Shown here: positions 1 to 7,367 of the stretch, one piece after another | Layout: every line of letters begins with the position of its first letter | Numbering within the stretch: position 1 is the stretch's first letter | Virus record (IMG/VR): IMGVR_UViG_3300042922_000446 | Coordinates: 1-23,841 of that record | Strand: one strand, 5' to 3' | Length of the DNA stretch: 23,841 bases | Source of the DNA: a virus | Translations under genes and position numbers: made by a program | Notes under the pieces: generated by a model | What the model saw: only the letters and a program-made list of their open reading frames with translations | Databases searched by the model: none | Told to the model about the DNA's origin: nothing

Positions 1-922
1 TAAATTCAGGGTTTTTACCAGTCAATATGTTTGATACATCTATAAGTTGGGGATATATTCCGTCTGAAACAATAAAAGAAGCCTTATCCGGCGTGACCGA
101 ACCGCTCCCAAGATTTATATTGCCTATGTTAGTTACCCATGTGTTCCCATTATAGGCTGCATAACGATTATTTGTTGTATCATACCAACAGTCATTTGCA
201 ACCATACCTGTTTTAGCTGATATATTAGTCCATGTATCAGAGCCTTTAAAAGTAAACATTCCAGCAATGCTGCCAAACTTGGCATTGAATTCGGCTTGTG
301 TCACTTTTTGTGCCAATGACGACGTATGCTGTGCCACAATTGGAGCCAAAGCAGAGGTATCATAATTATTGACAATGTCCTCATGCAATGCCTTCACTAC
401 ATCCTCTGATGCCTTAGCGCTTAACTTGGCAGCTTCCGCATCAATTCTGCTATTTTCCGCAGAAGCTTTAGACAACTCAGCAGCTGAAGCACTGGCAGCA
501 GCTTCATCAGCCTTGTCAGTTGCGGTCTGTGCATCCACTCCCTGCTGCACCATAATATTGACGATTTGCAGATAAACATCCTCGGTCGGAGGGGCAGTGT
601 TTTCCGAATGAGCCCCCTCGGTAATCTGATGCTCCACATAATTGGTTGGTATCAACATGTCCGCCTTGACGCCAAACAAACCGATCTGCAGCGTGCCAGT
701 AGTCAGCAAAGCATCCCATGGAATCGGGCAGGTATTAGAGGTAAGTACAATATATTTCTTATGGATTGGATCCGAGTAGAATACTACCGTCTTAGTACAT
801 CCATCCCAATCGGAATCGAAGGTGAATACGCAATTGGTAGCATTTACTTCACCGGCAATAATGTCGGTTGAATTGGTTAGCTCCAAGTGCTTTCCTGTTA
901 CCGTTAATAGTAAATCAGACAT
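1..922 (-). CDS. Tail or head fibre-like structural protein (3' part off window)
   Basis: An open frame of about 307 codons starts at ATG 922 and runs without a stop off the left edge. Residues 1 to about 105 form a beta-rich domain of a type common at the N-terminus of Firmicutes phage fibre or baseplate proteins (DSDWDG near residue 36, IPWDALLTTGTLQIGLFG around residues 63-80). Next comes an Ala/Ser/Glu-rich helical stretch (about 125-170, likely coiled-coil trimer). A segment with a WYDTTNNRYAAYNGNTW motif, typical of fibre repeats, follows. The start overlaps the portal stop codon by one base (TAATG), so the two are translationally coupled. Receptor binding or virion decoration is inferred. 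Finding a fibre gene directly after the portal, before any head gene, is unusual. The unseen C-terminus would hold the receptor-binding or hydrolase part. Confidence 0.75.
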   Translation of the reverse strand, partial: MSDLLLTVTGKHLELTNSTDIIAGEVNATNCVFTFDSDWDGCTKTVVFYSDPIHKKYIVLTSNTCPIPWDALLTTGTLQIGLFGVKADMLIPTNYVEHQITEGAHSENTAPPTEDVYLQIVNIMVQQGVDAQTATDKADEAAASASAAELSKASAENSRIDAEAAKLSAKASEDVVKALHEDIVNNYDTSALAPIVAQHTSSLAQKVTQAEFNAKFGSIAGMFTFKGSDTWTNISAKTGMVANDCWYDTTNNRYAAYNGNTWVTNIGNINLGSGSVTPDKASFIVSDGIYPQLIDVSNILTGKNPEF

Positions 923-2361
923 TACTTATTCGCCTCCAAATCCTTTTTATTTTGGTTAAGCATATCATCTTCCGGCAGCTCTCCTTCACTCTCGATCTGC
1001 TTTAATTCTTCCTCGAGATTTTCAACCCATGGATGATTTTTAACAATAGTACGATTAGATATAATCATCTTACTGTTTTTACAGTTCGTGATAACCTCGG
1101 TTTCATTAACTGCCTGATCTCTGTTAAATACGATGCCTATCTCTACATCGGACGGCTTGACTGCATCCTTGGTCACTTCGAGATATTTATTAATAAAATA
1201 TAGCTGCTGTTCAAATGACCACTTGAAGCTGTCTTCAATAGCATTACACTTCAGATCCAGTCCGGAATAAAGGAATTCAAGTGCTTTACCCGAAGGAGCT
1301 GTACCAAGCTTATCTTGCTCTTTGTTAACCGCCTGACCGAATCGATAGATATCTTTAAGCAGCTGCTGGTAATGCTTATCGGCTGCATCAATATTGACGG
1401 TATGTTCCAACTTATCAACACCGGAATTATCATCTGCATCAACTTGGATACCGTGATAATAAGCTAAGTCTCTAACGAAGTCAGACAGGCTCTCACCGCC
1501 ATATCCACGGAGGACATAGATAATTTGCTTTATCTCCTCGAGGAGGTTACCTACATCCGATCGGGATATATCATATTCATCTATTAGCGTCTTAACAAAT
1601 TGCAGATCTGGCAGCTCTAAGTCATTATTCTTCCATGGAATGAAAGGAACACGATCCCAGGATCCTGACTCTGTTTCAATTAAAAAATGCGGCAGGCGTA
1701 TGCTACTATCATCTGAAGAGCTGAGATACTTTTCTGCATCCAGGATGATTTCCCCTTCACTGGTCTTTTCGTAGTACTCAACCCCATCCGGATAATGCAT
1801 CTCAATTTTGGTAATGTATTTCTTTTCTTTACCTTCATAATTTTCAATCTGATAATATCGGATCATAGCCTGCAGCTCTTCATGATCATTATCAGTCCAC
1901 CAAGGGATGCATTGTTCTGCTGGAACCTTCATAGTCCTCTTATTGCCCTTGGAATCGATATATTCATATGTCCATGCAATACCCTTGTTAGAAGTCTCAG
2001 TTCCCAGCTGTGCAAGTCTGTGTTGATACCGCTTCCCCAGTATCTCCTGCACCTTTTTCAGATAAGTCTCATCCTTGCACGCCATTGTGTAAGGCTTAAC
2101 CAGGAGATAGTTGACTTTATCGTCAACAAATTCATGCATGAAACCATGAGCCAGCTTATGATTGGCTTTGGTCTCATCCTTTACCTTCTTCTCATTCTCA
2201 TAGCGGTACATCTCCCGGGAGAGGATCTCCTCATTCTCAACTATGTAATATTTTTCGCCTGAGATCATAAGCCTACGCTCTTTGGATGCTTCCCATTCAT
2301 CTATGTAGATCTTGATTAGCTCCTCGGTAGTAAGCTCATTGATGTTATTTATAAAATCCAC
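922..2361 (-). CDS. Phage portal protein, SPP1 Gp6-like family
   Basis: 479 residues, the usual length for SPP1 Gp6-type portals, which form the dodecameric ring at the capsid vertex through which DNA is packaged. Family-like features include the N-terminal helical region (NINELTTEELIKIYIDEWEAS), the central 'RVPFIPWKNNDLELPDLQFVK' type stretch that introduces the wing/stem region (about residues 247-267), and an acidic C-terminus (EGELPEDD). Start is GTG at 2361, with GGGGTGG a few bases upstream. The gene lies 128 bp downstream of the large terminase gene, the expected packaging order. The 128-bp gap carries only short hairpins and no convincing gene. Family assignment is by pattern recognition, not by a search. 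Confidence 0.9.
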   Translation of the reverse strand: MDFINNINELTTEELIKIYIDEWEASKERRLMISGEKYYIVENEEILSREMYRYENEKKVKDETKANHKLAHGFMHEFVDDKVNYLLVKPYTMACKDETYLKKVQEILGKRYQHRLAQLGTETSNKGIAWTYEYIDSKGNKRTMKVPAEQCIPWWTDNDHEELQAMIRYYQIENYEGKEKKYITKIEMHYPDGVEYYEKTSEGEIILDAEKYLSSSDDSSIRLPHFLIETESGSWDRVPFIPWKNNDLELPDLQFVKTLIDEYDISRSDVGNLLEEIKQIIYVLRGYGGESLSDFVRDLAYYHGIQVDADDNSGVDKLEHTVNIDAADKHYQQLLKDIYRFGQAVNKEQDKLGTAPSGKALEFLYSGLDLKCNAIEDSFKWSFEQQLYFINKYLEVTKDAVKPSDVEIGIVFNRDQAVNETEVITNCKNSKMIISNRTIVKNHPWVENLEEELKQIESEGELPEDDMLNQNKKDLEANK

Positions 2362-2489
2362 TCATCCACCCCTTTTCTATGAATTATTCGCAAAATTGTA
2401 GTTTCGTGCAATAGTTAAAACCCGCAAAGCCTTTATTTTACGGCATTCGTGATTTTCGTCTATGAAAATGTTTAGTATTAGTGTGATTT

Positions 2490-3767
2490 TTACTTCAGAA
2501 TCGTAATACCATTACCCTTAAAGATTATCGTATAGCAGAAATATCTAACTGCATCCATGGCATGATCATGCTGTTTTAATGGCTTATCTTCACCCCGTTC
2601 GCACGCCTTGATATCCCATATATAACTATTGAATTCCAGGATGGTATTCTTGCACTCTTCAGAGAATGCAATTAGCTCTTTGTTCAAGAGAGTGCCTACA
2701 AAACGGATACCGTCAAGAACATCGTTCTTAGCCTTCCTGATCGTGTATCCCTTTTTTCTTAGTTCAGCAATAAATGATGCTGCACTAGGATCTACAATAA
2801 CTGCTTTGGGCTTAATTCCTCCGAGAAACTTGGCCAGATCATCAGCATATTCAGTGTCTGTTTTCTGCTCTGATTCATCCCGGCCGGAATAGTAATATTC
2901 TTTAATGCAGATCCACTTACCACCGCGATTTCTACACCATAAAAGGAATACGGTAGCGTTCTGAGTACCATAGTCAATGCTCACATAATAAGTATCTGTA
3001 ATTAGGTCGATAAGCTCCTTGACTGTATGTTTTGCCCGATCGAACATATCATAGATGACGCCCTCAGCAACTACCCATAATCCTAATATGTATCGCTGAT
3101 AGAACACTCCGTAATACATCGATCGGTATCTCGCCTTAATCTTCTCCGAAAGACTCAGGTTGTCATCCATTGTGAAATGCAGATAAAGCAAATTCTTTTC
3201 GAATATCTTATCTATCCAGTTAAGCTTAAACCAGTGATATGGTCCGTCCGGATTGCAGTTAAACCAGAATTTCGAACCGTCAACAGAACAACGACCGGTC
3301 GCTTGATTAACAAAGGATTCCGGCATCAGTGCAACTTCATCAAAAAAGCAGCCTGCCAGGGTGATACCTTGTATCAGATCCTGTGACCGCTCGTCTTTAC
3401 CACCAAATACGTAAAAGTAATTTGTTTTTTCTCCCCTGGTTACCACTAGGAGGTTATCAGCCCTATGATCAACAACTCCATATCCCCGAGACCGGAGCAT
3501 AAGCTTCAGCCAGAATAATACGTTTCTCCGGAAGGAACCGATTGTTTTACCACACATACCGAAGTTCTGATTAGTGAATGCTGTCATAGCCCAAATAACG
3601 AATGACAGTGACATAGACAACGTCTTACCGGATCGGATAGCTCCATCGGCAATAATACCGTCTTTATCATGCATCGGTGAATTCGGTAGCCACCAGGTTA
3701 ACACTTTGAGCTGCTTAATTGAAAATGGTTTAAATTTAAATATAGCCTGTTTTATTCTTCCGACCAT
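2490..3767 (-). CDS. Terminase large subunit (PBSX-type ATPase/nuclease)
   Basis: 425 residues. This is the motor that pumps phage DNA through the portal and cuts the concatemer. The ATPase domain shows a Walker A variant GAIRSGKT (residues 42-49) and a Walker B strand ending in Asp143-Glu144 (GCFFDE). The RNase H-like nuclease domain shows the expected acidic residues: Asp265 in SIDYGTQN, Asp326 in VIVDPSA, and Asp401/Asp405 in HDHAMDAVRY. No catalytic residue seems lost and the length is normal, so it should be functional. The start ATG lies 16 nt inside the end of the small-subunit gene, indicating translational coupling. Confidence 0.95.
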   Translation of the reverse strand: MVGRIKQAIFKFKPFSIKQLKVLTWWLPNSPMHDKDGIIADGAIRSGKTLSMSLSFVIWAMTAFTNQNFGMCGKTIGSFRRNVLFWLKLMLRSRGYGVVDHRADNLLVVTRGEKTNYFYVFGGKDERSQDLIQGITLAGCFFDEVALMPESFVNQATGRCSVDGSKFWFNCNPDGPYHWFKLNWIDKIFEKNLLYLHFTMDDNLSLSEKIKARYRSMYYGVFYQRYILGLWVVAEGVIYDMFDRAKHTVKELIDLITDTYYVSIDYGTQNATVFLLWCRNRGGKWICIKEYYYSGRDESEQKTDTEYADDLAKFLGGIKPKAVIVDPSAASFIAELRKKGYTIRKAKNDVLDGIRFVGTLLNKELIAFSEECKNTILEFNSYIWDIKACERGEDKPLKQHDHAMDAVRYFCYTIIFKGNGITILK

Positions 3768-4561
3768 ATCTCATCAACCTTTCCAGAAAGAGCATCTAGG
3801 AATCCATCATCTTCAACGATATCGTTGTTATCGTTAAGCTGTGCCTTTGCCTTTGCGAGCTCTAGTTTCTTATTGTCCATATCGATTGTATGTTCTTGCA
3901 TTTTGGCAGTGTTTGTAATTGCATAGAGATCCTTAATGTTTTTAAGAGAAGAGGTAACAAAAAGAAGGCCCTGTCTATCTATAGGACCGGTAGTTGTTTC
4001 TATTCTCTCTTCTTCATCAACGACCTCTTTTGTGGGTTTTCCCGGTGCAGATGCATCCTTGTATTCAATTATTTTGGTCTTTTTCTTATTTGTAACCAGA
4101 TAAGTCTCGAGCTCATTAAGTGATTGCTCAGCCTTGGAAGCAGCTGTGTCAGCGATGGCTAACAATCTCAATATCCGATCGGCATCTTTGTCGGCGGATC
4201 TCTCAACCGCTTTTTGTGATACCTTTGTGATATATTTCAATCGCTTGTCCTTCCAATCATTAGAAGCTGCATACTGCCTTAAGTAATCATAATCCAAATT
4301 ATATTTTTTACTTAAATCTTTTAATGTGAATGGGCTCTTTCGAATATCAGTTACATATTCCTTCTCAATCTCAATCCACGATACACCATCCGAACGTTCG
4401 CTTTTTTTATCCGAGCGTTCGTCTTCCCAATTATGAGTACTTTTCCATCTTCGGACCGTACCTTCTGGAAGATTTAATTGATTAGCTATTTCAATTAATT
4501 TCTTTCCAGATCGGAAAAGATTATATGCTTCACTATATCTTTCATCCGGTGCCCTTGCCAT
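3752..4561 (-). CDS. Terminase small subunit (YqaS-like)
   Basis: 269 residues. The N-terminus (MARAPDERYSEAYNLFRSGK) followed by a helix-turn-helix (IANQLNLPEGTVRRWK, about residues 24-39) is characteristic of Firmicutes small terminases related to B. subtilis YqaS. The family recognises the packaging site and regulates the large subunit. A second tryptophan-containing HTH-like segment (about 75-100) and an oligomerisation helix region follow. An upstream in-frame GTG at 4570 would add three residues, but ATG 4561 is preferred because GAGGTGGG sits just before it. The gene lies directly after an intrinsic terminator (hairpin 4603-4620), leaving about 30 bp. Its transcription therefore probably depends on read-through or antitermination. 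Confidence 0.88.
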   Translation of the reverse strand: MARAPDERYSEAYNLFRSGKKLIEIANQLNLPEGTVRRWKSTHNWEDERSDKKSERSDGVSWIEIEKEYVTDIRKSPFTLKDLSKKYNLDYDYLRQYAASNDWKDKRLKYITKVSQKAVERSADKDADRILRLLAIADTAASKAEQSLNELETYLVTNKKKTKIIEYKDASAPGKPTKEVVDEEERIETTTGPIDRQGLLFVTSSLKNIKDLYAITNTAKMQEHTIDMDNKKLELAKAKAQLNDNNDIVEDDGFLDALSGKVDEIWSEE

Positions 4562-4592
4562 GCATCCCACCTCTCAATCGTGTTTATTTTGG

Positions 4593-4620
4593 GTATAAGA
4601 AAAGCACCCCGAAGGATGCT
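4593..4620 (-). terminator. Intrinsic terminator before terS
   Basis: On the minus strand the stem AGCATCC / GGGTGCT with loop TTCG (forward 4603-4620) is followed by TTTTCTTAT. The seven pairs include one G-U. It closes the small peptide transcription unit 4694-4817 and stands between any upstream promoter and the terminase small subunit gene. Confidence 0.82.
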
Positions 4621-4693
4621 TATATTTTGGTATAGTTTTATACTTCCGTTAATACTTGCAACCAACATCATAATGACTGTTGGCGCACCGCAA

Positions 4694-4753
4694 TTACTCT
4701 TTAATAGCAACCACGATGAATAAAACCATTGCAAGTACTAATACCGCAAACAT
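4694..4753 (-). CDS. 19-residue hydrophobic membrane peptide (possible type I toxin-like)
   Basis: ATG 4753 to TAA 4694 encodes MFAVLVLAMVLFIVVAIKE, a single predicted membrane span with a charged C-terminal tip (Lys-Glu). A ribosome binding site GGGGTGAG sits about four bases before the ATG. A sigma-A-type promoter (ATGACT, 17 bp, TAAAAT; 4789-4817) lies just upstream, and a Rho-independent terminator (4593-4620) lies downstream. This makes a complete monocistronic unit. In the mRNA, codons 5-9 (forward 4729-4741) can pair with the 3' untranslated region (forward 4649-4661) over 13 bp with one G-U, a long-range fold like those in type I toxin mRNAs. Size and composition resemble Ibs/TisB-class peptides, but no antisense RNA is identified. 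A phage membrane peptide of other function is equally possible. Confidence 0.6.
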   Translation of the reverse strand: MFAVLVLAMVLFIVVAIKE

Positions 4754-4788
4754 AAAACTCACCCCATATTCAGTTTTGACGTACTTGT

Positions 4789-4817
4789 ATTTTATCAATC
4801 TTAACTGAATAAGTCAT
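4789..4817 (-). promoter_or_regulatory. Sigma-A-type promoter for the 19-aa peptide
   Basis: Minus strand: -35 ATGACT (forward 4812-4817), 17-bp spacer, -10 TAAAAT (forward 4789-4794). The predicted start is about 7 bp downstream, giving a short leader with GGGGTGAG before the ATG. A 9-bp inverted repeat (TATTCAGTT ... AACTGAATA) flanks the -10 region and leader and could be an operator or leader hairpin. Confidence 0.55.
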
Positions 4818-4830
4818 TATGTAATTACTG

Positions 4831-4868
4831 TAAAAAGGCACCGTTACGAGATCTAAGTCTCCGGTGCC
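4831..4868 (-). terminator. Intrinsic terminator ending the early transcript / structured RNA
   Basis: Minus-strand hairpin with outer stem GGCACCG / CGGTGCC (7 bp) and inner stem GAGA / TCTC, followed by TTTTTA (forward 4831-4836). It is the first strong terminator after the late regulator gene. It probably ends the long minus-strand early transcript and the folded RNA at 4831-5180. Confidence 0.82.
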
Positions 4869-5180
4869 TACCTGCACTCTCGCAGGCTTTGAATTATCTT
4901 ATGGCCATTTCGGCTCTGATATTTGTCGTGGAAGGCACTCAGAATTCGGTCATGCCGGACAACTCTGAATGCCTTTCTTATGAGGGGGTATTGGGATAGG
5001 TTTCTTCTCCGCCCAGGTAAAAGCGATTTTATTGAGCGGATAATCAGCTGCCGAGCTATGACACCCGGCAACCATATCATGAAAGGAGTAATGAACGATT
5101 CCTCTGTGTCGGTCCAGAGGTGAAGCAGCTGCCGACTTATTCAGCCAAGCAGCCACCGGAGGTTTCTGTCAACCTTCTAC
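4831..5180 (-). ncRNA. Candidate structured RNA between late regulator and terminase
   Basis: About 350 nt without a plausible gene, holding successive hairpins on the minus strand: 5127-5154 (GGCTGC/GCAGCT plus inner GGCT/AGTC), 5101-5120 (CCTCTG/CAGAGG), 5050-5071 (TGCCG/CGGCA), 5009-5039 (CCGCTC/GGGCGG plus inner TAAAA/TTTTA), 4932-4975 (15 bp plus 3 bp cap), 4871-4886 (CCTGC/GCAGG) and the terminator 4837-4868. Several stems contain G-U pairs on the minus strand that would be A-C mismatches on the plus strand (two in 4932-4975, one in 5009-5039), so the minus strand is the RNA strand. A 10-mer cagctgccga occurs twice, 81 bp apart, at hairpin arms. Large phage RNAs such as GOLLD and ROOL are known in Firmicutes phages, but I cannot assign this one. 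An antitermination leader or a packaging site are alternatives. Confidence 0.55.
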
Positions 5181-5190
5181 GCTACTATGT

Positions 5191-5248
5191 TATCACATGA
5201 TAAATAACATGAAAATATCATCTTTTTATCATGTTTCTATCACATGAT
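5191..5248. promoter_or_regulatory. Cluster of CATG-centred repeats before the structured RNA
   Basis: The 11-mer tatcacatgat occurs exactly at 5191-5201 and 5238-5248. Two further CATG cores lie at 5208-5211 and 5230-5233, giving four CATG cores within about 50 bp. A 7-bp inverted repeat (ATGTTAT/ATAACAT, 5188-5211) overlaps. The cluster covers the stop of the late-regulator gene and the region just upstream of the RNA candidate, where a late promoter or regulator binding site would be expected. The 10-mer tatcacatga also occurs at the Cro promoter (21639-21648). No -35/-10 pair is convincing here. Confidence 0.35.
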
Positions 5249-5734
5249 TTCTACGCCGTCACAACCAAAAATCCTTATACTGAGATCTTTTGTAACATCA
5301 GTAATCCATCTTCTTACTGATATAGTACTTGTATTTAGTTTTTCAGCTTCAGCCTCATAGCTCACTCCACTAATTAGGCAATCATACAGGGCGTCGTATT
5401 TATACAGCATATCTTTTTGCTTATATTCAATTCTTGCAAGTTCCAATGCCCTGTCAATGTGAGAGATTACTATAAGACTCTTCAGTTTGCTTCTTCGGAT
5501 ACTATTGATGTACACCTCTTCATCATCATTGTAAGATATAGTATCCTGATCTAATTGATTTGCTTCGGATATTGCTTCCTCAATGCTGTTCTTAATCTTG
5601 TCATAATTCTTAAGCAGCATCTTAGTATTGTGAAGGGCTTTCCTCTTCTTCTCTGCCTTCTGTTCCTTGTTGTATTCCTTGATAGCTGTTTTAACTGCCT
5701 TGCTTATTAACTCATCAGCGGTTGCTTGATTCAT
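5240..5734 (-). CDS. ArpU/RinA-like phage late transcription regulator
   Basis: 164 residues. The N-terminal half is highly charged and helical (KEYNKEQKAEKKRK). The C-terminal part (about 115-160: KYDALYDCLISGVSYEAEAEK then TSTISVRRWITDVTKDL) looks like a sigma-70 region 4 type helix-turn-helix. That is the layout of ArpU/RinA-like regulators, which sit as the last early gene just upstream of the terminases and switch on late genes. The position here fits exactly: last protein gene before the non-coding block and terS. A strong GGTGATC ribosome binding sequence lies just before ATG 5734. Family assignment rests on fold pattern and position. Confidence 0.72.
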   Translation of the reverse strand: MNQATADELISKAVKTAIKEYNKEQKAEKKRKALHNTKMLLKNYDKIKNSIEEAISEANQLDQDTISYNDDEEVYINSIRRSKLKSLIVISHIDRALELARIEYKQKDMLYKYDALYDCLISGVSYEAEAEKLNTSTISVRRWITDVTKDLSIRIFGCDGVEIM

Positions 5735-5749
5735 TTGATCACCGTCCCT

Positions 5750-5929
5750 CTATGCATCCTTAGCTTTACCAGCTAAGAAATGTTCCCGGTTGCAACAATA
5801 TACTGTCTCGGTCTTGCCCTTACGCCTGCGCTTATATTGATATGGCCACATATTTCTGGTTACATTCTTACTGAAGTCAATTTCCCTACTGCAGATCCGG
5901 CAGTGTTCAGAATCGCTCTGAATTCTCAG
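5750..5929 (-). CDS. Small putative zinc-binding phage protein
   Basis: The core (about 55-59 residues) has Cys-x2-Cys (CRIC) near the start and Cys-Cys-x3-His (CCNREH) near the end, separated by a very basic stretch (YQYKRRRKGK). This suggests a treble-clef or similar zinc-binding nucleic-acid protein. The start is uncertain. No ATG or GTG follows the stop of the upstream gene (5934) before the conserved part. A CTG at 5929, about 13 nt after AAGGAG, is a guess; the only ATG in frame (6052) would overlap the upstream gene by about 120 bp. Function unknown. Confidence 0.55.
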   Translation of the reverse strand: MRIQSDSEHCRICSREIDFSKNVTRNMWPYQYKRRRKGKTETVYCCNREHFLAGKAKDA

Positions 5930-5933
5930 TACT

Positions 5934-6575
5934 TCAGGGACGCTCCTTATCGTCGGGTTGTTTCTGCAGCTTTTCCTGCGTAGGCTGTTCCTGTCTTGAT
6001 CTTGTAAGTTTATGACTTGAGATAAAGCCGCTTGCCTTGGCATATGTAACACCGAAATGATTAGCGATTTCCGTTATCTTCATTCCCTTATCAATATACA
6101 GCTCTTTAACCGACTCATAAGTCATATCTGCAGGATAAGTGTCTGGTCTACTCTTGCGTGCCGGATATTTATCCAAGGATTTATCTTCAGGAAGAGTTTC
6201 AATCAAGTCGGCTTCTGTCTTAAGGATCTCGGTCAGCTTTTCAGTTACCTGATCAACGGATACAGACGATGTATCAATTGCTATGGATATCGGCTTCTGA
6301 ATTCCGAGAAGCTGTTCCAGCTTCGTGATTCGCTTTTGCATGCACTCATTCAAATTGCTTTCGACTACGCCTTTAAGCTCTCTATATTCGTCTCCTTCTA
6401 GCCAGGTATCCAACCTCTCCTCCATTCCCCCTTGCCGTAAAATGATTAAAGTAATCGCATTGTTAAGCATGTCATTTAGCAAGCCTAAATCTTCTATGCT
6501 TTTTCGGATTCCCTTAATATCCTCTATCTCGGCAATTCTTCGATCTGCCTGCTCTAACAACTCTCTATTATTCAT
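5934..6575 (-). CDS. Phage protein with C-terminal helix-turn-helix, function unknown
   Basis: 213 residues from ATG 6575, preceded by GGGAGG at good spacing; an upstream ATG at 6605 lacks a site and would overlap more. The N-terminal 90 residues are helical and likely coiled coil (ELLEQADRRIAEIEDIK, CMQKRITKLEQLL). Residues 153-190 read as a helix-turn-helix (YESVKELYIDKGMKITEIAN, then FGVTYAKASGFISSH), and the tail is rich in Gln/Lys. It lies two genes from the late regulator. A DNA-binding role is likely but the target is unknown. Confidence 0.68.
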   Translation of the reverse strand: MNNRELLEQADRRIAEIEDIKGIRKSIEDLGLLNDMLNNAITLIILRQGGMEERLDTWLEGDEYRELKGVVESNLNECMQKRITKLEQLLGIQKPISIAIDTSSVSVDQVTEKLTEILKTEADLIETLPEDKSLDKYPARKSRPDTYPADMTYESVKELYIDKGMKITEIANHFGVTYAKASGFISSHKLTRSRQEQPTQEKLQKQPDDKERP

Positions 6576-6747
6576 CCTCATTGTCCTCCCATTCTCCGTT
6601 TTCACAAATTTCAGCTGACGATTCTATCCGGCTTCGAATAACACCGCAATCTGTAGACTCTTGTATAGTTGCATCTAAAGCATCAAGAAGCCCCTCAAGT
6701 TCATATACTTCCTCGTCAATATCAACCATGTATATCAATCTCTGCAT
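6568..6747 (-). CDS. Small acidic phage protein
   Basis: 59 residues, very acidic (ends ENGEWEDNEDE), not recognised. ATG 6747 is chosen because AAGGAGG lies eight bases before it; the ATG at 6765 would put that site inside the gene. It overlaps the next gene's start by 8 nt and begins 26 nt inside the upstream gene, indicating tight coupling. Acidic small phage proteins sometimes mimic DNA or inhibit host enzymes, but nothing specific supports that here. Confidence 0.62.
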   Translation of the reverse strand: MQRLIYMVDIDEEVYELEGLLDALDATIQESTDCGVIRSRIESSAEICENGEWEDNEDE

Positions 6748-7003
6748 TCCCTGTTCCTCCTTCATCCATTAGTTCTGTCAGCTGTTTACAGTTTTCAGAT
6801 AATCTTTTTGCTGCCTCTTTTACCTGTGCATCAGAATGGATCCCGAAATATCTCCTTCTTACAGCTGCACGAAGTTCCAGAAATTTTTCTCCGATATCAT
6901 ACATCAAATCATCTAGATCATTATGTGCCTCTTCATTTGGATTACAGGTTTCGCATCTCTCCGTATGTTCATGAGGGCACTTTTCACATCGCTCAGATCT
7001 CAT
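6722..7003 (-). CDS. Small phage protein with N-terminal Cys/His cluster
   Basis: 93 residues. The first 20 carry CEKCPHEHTERCETC, a probable zinc-binding knuckle. The rest is helical (LMYDIGEKFLELRAAVRRRY). A GAAGGAA site lies eight bases before ATG 7003. The start overlaps the stop of the 30-residue membrane peptide upstream (ATGA). Function unknown. Confidence 0.65.
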   Translation of the reverse strand: MRSERCEKCPHEHTERCETCNPNEEAHNDLDDLMYDIGEKFLELRAAVRRRYFGIHSDAQVKEAAKRLSENCKQLTELMDEGGTGNAEIDIHG

Positions 7004-7092
7004 TTATCAGATTCCTTCTTTCCGTACTTCTTATCATTGGTATCCATCACGGTAAGACATATCATCAATACAATAGCTGCTACCCAAATCAT
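7000..7092 (-). CDS. 30-residue single-span membrane peptide
   Basis: ATG 7092 to TGA 7000 encodes MIWVAAIVLMICLTVMDTND followed by a Lys-rich tail. This is one membrane helix (about residues 2-16) plus a charged C-terminus. AAAGGAG lies about eight bases before the start, and the stop overlaps the next start codon (ATGA), so it is a genuine operon member. Function unknown; holin-like or host-membrane acting roles are possible but not supported. Confidence 0.6.
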   Translation of the reverse strand: MIWVAAIVLMICLTVMDTNDKKYGKKESDK

Positions 7093-7124
7093 AATAATGC
7101 TCCTTTCGATTGTTAAATCATGGT

Positions 7125-7367
7125 TTAATTATTTAATTCCGACATGTACCCTACCAGGATGACTTCTCTCCTTTGGTGATCTTCCGTTATCGGAATACCA
7201 AACAGATCAAGCGGTATATCTCTTCCACGCGCCACAACCGAGGTACCATATTTGACTGTATTGTAAATAGTTTCGCCTAGGACAATACAGTTTGGCTTCT
7301 TCCCGAATTTATGCTCATAGTAAAATATTTCTGACTGCACCTTCCTGCAGATATCTTCATAGCTCAT
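7125..7367 (-). CDS. Phage protein, function unknown (80 aa)
   Basis: 80 residues with a mixed alpha/beta look (YEDICRKVQSEIFYYEHKFG; CIVLGETIYNTVKYG; GIPITEDHQRREVILVGYM), like small conserved phage proteins. AAGGAAG precedes ATG 7367, and its ATGA overlaps the stop of the upstream 48-residue gene. No recognised domain. Confidence 0.65.
   Translation of the reverse strand: MSYEDICRKVQSEIFYYEHKFGKKPNCIVLGETIYNTVKYGTSVVARGRDIPLDLFGIPITEDHQRREVILVGYMSELNN

Noticed and set aside
4495-4734. 79-codon minus-strand frame across 4495-4734
   Set aside because: It runs through an intrinsic terminator and the start of terS, has no ribosome site, and overlaps the better-supported 19-codon frame.
4868-5156. 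Open frames on both strands in 4868-5156
   Set aside because: No good ribosome sites, odd composition, and they coincide with strong RNA hairpins; non-coding is the better reading.
4831-5180. Naming the folded RNA as ROOL or GOLLD
   Set aside because: It is shorter than typical members and I cannot match a consensus by eye; only size class, location and folding are comparable.
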